Part shown: piece after piece, positions 8,094 to 11,603 of the stretch | Layout of the letters: every line of letters begins with the position of its first letter | Numbering within the stretch: position 1 is the first letter of the stretch | Source: Chryseobacterium gleum | Lineage (GTDB): Bacteria > Bacteroidota > Bacteroidia > Flavobacteriales_C > GCA-002722245 | Length of the DNA: 11,603 bases | Direction of reading: 5' to 3' | NCBI GenBank assembly: GCA_945903925.1 | Contig: CAMDPJ010000057.1 | Location: 1-11,603 of the forward strand | Program-made: the position numbers and the translations under genes | The notes under the pieces: model-generated | Told to the model about the DNA's origin: nothing | Databases searched by the model: none | The model's input: the letters and a program-made list of their open reading frames with translations, nothing else

Positions 8094-9062
8094 TCAATAT
8101 CCCAATGCCTTTCTAACTCTTTTTAAAGTAACAGATGCAACTGCTTTTGCTTTCTCGGCACCAACTTGCAACTGTTTATCTAGTTCATTTTTATTCTCCA
8201 TATAGTGATTGAAGATTTCGCGTTCTTTAGCAAAGCGACGCATCAACTCTTCAAACAATTCTTGTTTCGCGTGGCCATAACCATAGCCCCCATTTCGGTA
8301 ATTTTGCTTCATCACCTCTACCTTATCAAAAGAAGCAACTAGCTCGTACAATTTAACCACATTGCAAGTATCAGGATCTTTAGCTTCTTCCAACTCTTTG
8401 CTGTCAGTAACCACCGACATCACCACTTTTCTCAATTGCTTTTCTGGCAAAAAGATATTGATGGCATTGCCATACGACTTGCTCATCTTTCTTCCATCGG
8501 TACCAGGCACGTACATTGTTTTTTCGTTCAAGCGCTCTTCAGGCACAACCAATAAATCTCCATAATGAAAATTCAATTTATCGGCGATATCTCTGGTGAA
8601 TTCCAAATGTTGTTTTTGGTCTTTTCCTATAGGAACCACTTGCGCATCGAACAATAAAATATCAGCTGCCATCAGCATAGGATAAACAAACAAGCCCGCA
8701 TTTACCTCACTTATATTTTCCGATTTATCTTTAAAAGAGTGCGCCAATTGCAAGCGGTTAAACGACATAAAACAGTTGAGATACCATGCCAATTCGCACA
8801 CCTCAGACACATCGCTCTGACGGTAAAAAACATTTTTATCGATATCGAAACCACACGCCAAATAGCTAGCCGCTACGGCGTAAGTATTTTCTCTTCTAAC
8901 ATCTGCTTCTTTAATGGTGGTGAGAGAATGCAAATCTGCAATGAATCCGAAAGTCTCATTAGTAGGGTCTTTCGACGATTCCACCAAAGGAATAATAGCA
9001 CCCAATAAATTCCCAAAATGAGGAACTCCTGTGCTTTGTATTCCGGTTAAAATTCTTGCCAT
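8094..9062 (-). CDS. trpS: Tryptophan--tRNA ligase
   Basis: Class I aminoacyl-tRNA synthetase that charges tRNA-Trp, acting as a dimer in the cytoplasm. The 322 residues are the usual bacterial length. The N-terminus MARILTGIQSTGVPHFGN contains the HIGH-type signature PHFGN (14-18), and KMSKS is at 192-196 within GRKMSKSYGN. VPIGKDQ (143-149) is the family's conserved ATP-site loop. D134 in MAADILLFDA sits where the tryptophan indole nitrogen is recognised in characterised homologues. The start at 9062 is supported by the family N-terminus and by a good Bacteroidota promoter ending only about 15 nt upstream. This is the first gene of the minus-strand series. Its stop is followed within 4 nt by the heptamer palindrome. 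No sign of truncation or unusual residues. Confidence 0.98.
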   Translation of the reverse strand: MARILTGIQSTGVPHFGNLLGAIIPLVESSKDPTNETFGFIADLHSLTTIKEADVRRENTYAVAASYLACGFDIDKNVFYRQSDVSEVCELAWYLNCFMSFNRLQLAHSFKDKSENISEVNAGLFVYPMLMAADILLFDAQVVPIGKDQKQHLEFTRDIADKLNFHYGDLLVVPEERLNEKTMYVPGTDGRKMSKSYGNAINIFLPEKQLRKVVMSVVTDSKELEEAKDPDTCNVVKLYELVASFDKVEVMKQNYRNGGYGYGHAKQELFEELMRRFAKEREIFNHYMENKNELDKQLQVGAEKAKAVASVTLKRVRKALGY

Positions 9063-9076
9063 GGCTCAAATTTGCA

Positions 9077-9106
9077 CAAAACTAGTTAAATAAGAAAATT
9101 GGGCAA
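9077..9106 (-). promoter_or_regulatory. Bacteroidota-type promoter for trpS
   Basis: On the minus strand, TTG (9104-9106) and TAGTTTTG (9077-9084) are separated by exactly 19 bp. This fits the primary-sigma consensus known from Bacteroides and Flavobacterium (TTG, about 19 bp, TAnnTTTG), with every fixed base matched in both boxes. Transcription would be expected to begin a few bases downstream, leaving a leader of only about 7-12 nt before the trpS ATG. The leader has no Shine-Dalgarno sequence, which is normal in this phylum. Confidence 0.75.
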
Positions 9107-9133
9107 GAAGATAAAATGCCGTTCAACTGGCTT

Positions 9134-9150
9134 AATGCAGCAACTGCATT
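9134..9150. repeat. Short perfect inverted repeat
   Basis: AATGCAG, a 3-nt spacer CAA, and CTGCATT form a perfect 7-bp stem. It lies about 28 bp upstream of the trpS TTG box. It could be a protein-binding half-site pair or a small RNA hairpin. On the plus strand it is followed by TCAATTTTTG, but no plus-strand gene precedes it that would need a terminator. Confidence 0.5.
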
Positions 9151-9169
9151 TCAATTTTTGTGTTACATT

Positions 9170-9184
9170 CACAATACAATTGTG
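9170..9184. repeat. Second short perfect inverted repeat
   Basis: CACAAT, spacer ACA, ATTGTG: a perfect 6-bp stem with a 3-nt loop, 20 bp to the right of the other hairpin. The shared 3-nt spacer and close position suggest that they may act as a pair, but the stem sequences differ, and short inverted repeats arise by chance in AT-rich DNA. Confidence 0.4.
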
Positions 9185-9304
9185 GGAGGACTTGCTACCT
9201 TCAAAACATTATTCGGACTAAGTAAAAATAACTTAATCGGTTTTTGCTGCAGCTTGTAACATTTAACAGTTAGTAGGTGTTATAGCCTTAACAGCTTTCT
9301 TTTT

Positions 9305-9339
9305 TTGCTGATATATCGAAGAATAGATTTTATTTTTTG
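9305..9339 (+). promoter_or_regulatory. Candidate promoter for the plus-strand surface-protein gene
   Basis: TTG at 9305-9307 is followed after 16 bp by TAGATTTT (9324-9331), or after 23 bp by TATTTTTTG (9331-9339). Both are one change from the Bacteroidota TAnnTTTG box: the first ends in T, the second has one extra base. The leader to the ATG at 9384 would be about 40-50 nt. This is only a candidate, weaker than the trpS promoter. Confidence 0.3.
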
Positions 9340-9383
9340 AGCAAAAAGCAGTAAGTTGCAGCTAATTAAATAACTTGTGTGAA

Positions 9384-11603
9384 ATGAATATGAGTGAAAA
9401 TCCCTGTAAAAGGGCGGTTGCGATTTTTCATCTACTTTTAAGTGGTTTTTTTAGAAACATACGTCTTAGCTGTTTTGTTTTGTTTTTATTTTTTTCAGCT
9501 CTTAGCAATGTCTTATCAGCTCAAGCTTGCAATACGCCTTGGAATTCGAGCTCCGTATATGCAAGTCCTACTTCTGTAAGTCATAATGGCCGTAATTATA
9601 CCTCTAAATGGTGGACTCAAGGAAACCAGCCTGGTAGCGATCCTTCGGGCGTGTGGACCGACAATGGTGCTTGTAATTCATGTGCTACAGTAAATCCTGG
9701 AATTATTGGCTCTGCACAATCAATTGTTTCTGGCGCCACACCAAACTCATTAACCAATATTAGCGCTGCTAGTGGCGGAAATGGCGCCAGTTACATTTAT
9801 CAATGGCAAGTTTCTACCAATAATAGTGCTTGGACAGATATTTCAGGAGCCAATTCTACTACTTATTCACCAGGAGCTTTAACTGCAAATACTTATTACA
9901 GAAGAAAAGCTACCTCTGGCGCTTGTGGTGATGGCTTTACAAGTAGTGTGTTAATGAGTATTGTAGCACCGATAGATTCAGATGGTGATGGTGTTTTTAA
10001 TCATATCGACTTAGACGATGACAACGATGGAATATTGGATACACAAGAATGTGGTGTCAGTAATTTTGGCTGGTCATCCACTCCAAACGTGTCTGGAAAT
10101 ACGGCATCAGGAAACATTTTCAGCATCAATTATAACTATACTTCTACTACATCTGTTCAAACTACATCTAATATTTATAATCACGGAATATTCCCTGCTT
10201 CTTATGGCATTCCCAATACAACTAGTATTCAAAATTTAGCTGCTAATACGAACACTTTAACCTTTAGTCAACCAGTACTCAATCCTGTATTGGTTTTTTC
10301 TTCAATTGGTAGTGGTGGTCTATCTGTTCCTATTGTTTTTAATAAATCAGTTGAAGTATTATGGAGTAGTAGTGTTGTAGTAAATTCAAGCACTATGATT
10401 ACAGGAACAGAGGGCTATGCAATCGTTAGATTTAATGGAATACATTCAAGTGTTTCATTTGATTATCTCGTTGCAGAAGGTTATGCCAACTTTATGTTTG
10501 GTGCCGATTTAAGTACCCAAACATCATGCGATACGGATGCGGATGGAATAGATAATACATTAGACTTAGACAGCGATGGTGATGGTTGTGCTGATGCTAT
10601 TGAAGGTGGAGCAGCATTTACGGTATCTAATTTAACAAATGATCGATTAAGTGGCAGTGTGGATGCTAATGGTGTGCCTGTTAGTGCTACTGTCTCTGGC
10701 CAAACAATAGGTACTTCGCAATTAGTAGCTGTTTCAGACGCAGCATGCCCACCATGTCCTGATAATGATGCTGATGGAGTTTGTAATACTGTTGATTTGG
10801 ATGACGACAATGATGGTATTTTAGACGTTACAGAATGTCCTGCAGGTAATTTTCAATGGTCAACACCTCCTACAGTATCAGGAACAAACACAGCAACAGG
10901 AACAATAAATGGCTTTGTAAACTATACTTATACGTCCGACAAACCCGTTCAAACTGAAACGGTTTTTCAGGGAATAGGTAGTTTTCCTGCTCAATATAAT
11001 TTTACTGGAGGCACAAATGTTATGAATACGCAAGTGTCATCAAATACAATTACTTTTTCTCAGCCTGTTACCGACCCTATTTTAGCTTTTGGATCAATTG
11101 GGGCAGGAGGCTTTCCGGTTGGTATTACTTTTAGTAATCCAGTTGAAATATTGTGGAGTCAAAATGTGGTACAAAATTCTTCTACTCAAATAACAGGATC
11201 AGAAGGACATACCATCGTAAAATTAAAAGGGGTATTTAGTCAATTTTCCTTTGATTACCTCGTATCAGAATTTCGTGTAAATTTTGCATTTGGTGCCGAC
11301 TTTACCAACGATTGTGATATCGACAATGATGGAATTGCTAACTCTTTCGACTTAGACTCTGATGCTGATGGTTGCGCTGATGCTGTAGAAGGTGGTGCCG
11401 CATTTAAAAGTTCAAATTTAACCGGGCAAAGGTTGTCGGGAAGTGTTGATTCTAAAGGGGTGCCAGTTGTTGCAACCGCCTCGGGACAAACAGTAGGTTC
11501 ATCTCAAAATGAAAACATACAAGATTCGGAATGTTGCACAAAACCAACGGTAAGTACTTCTGATACAAAAGTTTGTGTTGCAGCAACAATCACAGCAAGT
11601 CCA
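9384..11603 (+). CDS. Large secreted modular protein with chitin-binding, Ig-like and TSP3 modules; 3' end outside window
   Basis: The frame stays open for 740 codons to the right edge, with an in-frame TAA at 9363 before the ATG. Domains in order: a signal peptide with a long 27-residue N-region and a hydrophobic core at about 28-45, probably cleaved after LSA46 before Q47; a CBM5/12-like carbohydrate-binding module at 49-97, shown by W53, VY at 58-59, KWWTQG at 75-80, W91 and cysteines C49/C97; an Ig-like domain at about 108-194 (YQWQVSTNNSAWTDISGA, TTYSPGALTANTYYRRK); then two 262-residue units from 198 and 460. Each unit has a calcium-binding thrombospondin type 3 repeat (DLDDDNDGILD), a beta-rich domain of about 150 residues that I do not recognise, and a second TSP3 repeat (GCADAxEGGAAF). 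A new segment begins near 719. Such proteins in Bacteroidota are usually type IX secretion cargo with a C-terminal sorting domain, which would lie beyond the window. Likely role: surface adhesion or polysaccharide (perhaps chitin) binding; no catalytic domain is seen. Confidence 0.9.
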   Translation, partial: MNMSENPCKRAVAIFHLLLSGFFRNIRLSCFVLFLFFSALSNVLSAQACNTPWNSSSVYASPTSVSHNGRNYTSKWWTQGNQPGSDPSGVWTDNGACNSCATVNPGIIGSAQSIVSGATPNSLTNISAASGGNGASYIYQWQVSTNNSAWTDISGANSTTYSPGALTANTYYRRKATSGACGDGFTSSVLMSIVAPIDSDGDGVFNHIDLDDDNDGILDTQECGVSNFGWSSTPNVSGNTASGNIFSINYNYTSTTSVQTTSNIYNHGIFPASYGIPNTTSIQNLAANTNTLTFSQPVLNPVLVFSSIGSGGLSVPIVFNKSVEVLWSSSVVVNSSTMITGTEGYAIVRFNGIHSSVSFDYLVAEGYANFMFGADLSTQTSCDTDADGIDNTLDLDSDGDGCADAIEGGAAFTVSNLTNDRLSGSVDANGVPVSATVSGQTIGTSQLVAVSDAACPPCPDNDADGVCNTVDLDDDNDGILDVTECPAGNFQWSTPPTVSGTNTATGTINGFVNYTYTSDKPVQTETVFQGIGSFPAQYNFTGGTNVMNTQVSSNTITFSQPVTDPILAFGSIGAGGFPVGITFSNPVEILWSQNVVQNSSTQITGSEGHTIVKLKGVFSQFSFDYLVSEFRVNFAFGADFTNDCDIDNDGIANSFDLDSDADGCADAVEGGAAFKSSNLTGQRLSGSVDSKGVPVVATASGQTVGSSQNENIQDSECCTKPTVSTSDTKVCVAATITASP
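9975..10760 (+). repeat. Tandem protein-coding unit, copy 1 (262 residues)
   Basis: First of two adjacent, in-frame copies within the surface-protein gene. Landmarks recur at an offset of 262 residues: D198/D460, C223/C485, W230/W492, C382/C644, F412/F674 and C455/C717. The order within the unit is TSP3 repeat, beta-rich domain (about 224-380), TSP3 repeat, then a linker with SGSVDANGVPV and a cysteine-rich end. The nucleotide sequences differ widely at silent positions, so the duplication is not recent. Confidence 0.88.
10761..11546 (+). repeat. Tandem protein-coding unit, copy 2 (262 residues)
   Basis: Second copy, starting immediately after copy 1. Over the 37 residues from C644, 28 are identical to those from C382 in copy 1. 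The central beta-rich domain is less alike but keeps FSQPV, SIGxGG, the VExLWS strand, ITGxEG and SFDYLV. A small shift of two residues in the middle of the domain is compensated before its end. After C717/C718 the sequence changes to KPTVSTSDTKVC, which looks like the start of another Ig-like domain. Confidence 0.88.

Larger units (their letters stand above)
9063..9383. other. Divergent intergenic region, trpS / surface-protein gene
   Basis: A 321-bp gap between two outward-facing genes. It holds the trpS promoter at its left end, two small perfect hairpins (9134-9150 and 9170-9184), and a weaker promoter candidate for the plus-strand gene near 9305-9339. The sequence TTTTTGCTG occurs twice (from 9242 and from 9302), and its inverse AGCAAAAA lies at 9340-9347. 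I see no open frame with coding character and no tRNA or recognisable riboswitch. The length is generous for two simple promoters, so regulatory binding sites or a small RNA are possible but not shown. Confidence 0.7.

Noticed and set aside
10481..10810. A 109-codon minus-strand open frame inside the surface-protein gene
   Set aside because: It is antisense to the TSP3-coding segment and arises because repeated GAT/GAC/GGT codons leave few stops on the opposite strand. It has no promoter, domain or recognisable start context.
1..11603. A novel defence, mobile or conflict system
   Set aside because: No integrase, transposase, nuclease-helicase pairing, prophage genes or foreign-looking codon block was seen. 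The minus-strand genes are housekeeping or envelope genes, and the plus-strand gene is a type of surface protein familiar in this phylum.

Overview
The window looks like the chromosome of a member of the Bacteroidota. It is AT-rich, and the trpS promoter fits the Bacteroidota form (TTG, 19 bp, TAnnTTTG). Start codons sit behind A/T-rich leaders with little Shine-Dalgarno character. The right-hand gene encodes a large secreted modular protein of the kind usually exported by the type IX secretion system. The class or genus cannot be fixed from the sequence.

Positions 1-9062 hold six genes on the minus strand, read right to left: trpS, aspS, a secreted MORN/YwqK-like repeat protein, cysS, a glutaminyl-cyclase-like M28 lipoprotein, and polA, which is cut by the left edge. 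Gaps are short (79, 104, 69 and 22 nt), and cysS overlaps the M28 gene by 11 nt, so some or all of these may be co-transcribed. Three genes are aminoacyl-tRNA synthetases (Trp, Asp, Cys) with intact class I or class II signature motifs. PolA has all three nuclease/polymerase modules, with the proofreading residues kept. The trpS-aspS gap is almost filled by a 66-bp imperfect palindrome built from heptamers of the form GTTYAAW.

Positions 9063-9383 form a divergent intergenic region. It holds a good trpS promoter with a very short leader, two small perfect hairpins, and a weaker promoter candidate for the rightward gene.

Positions 9384-11603 are the first 740 codons of a plus-strand gene that runs off the right edge. 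It encodes a signal peptide, a chitin-binding module of the CBM5/12 type, an Ig-like domain, and two copies of a 262-residue unit in which a beta-rich domain lies between thrombospondin type 3 calcium-binding repeats.

One functional link stands out. The M28 protein resembles glutaminyl cyclase, and the two signal-peptidase-I-type secreted proteins here are both predicted to expose glutamine as their first mature residue. That would make both of them substrates for the enzyme encoded between them. Most of the window is ordinary housekeeping sequence, and I see no convincing new defence, mobile or conflict system.
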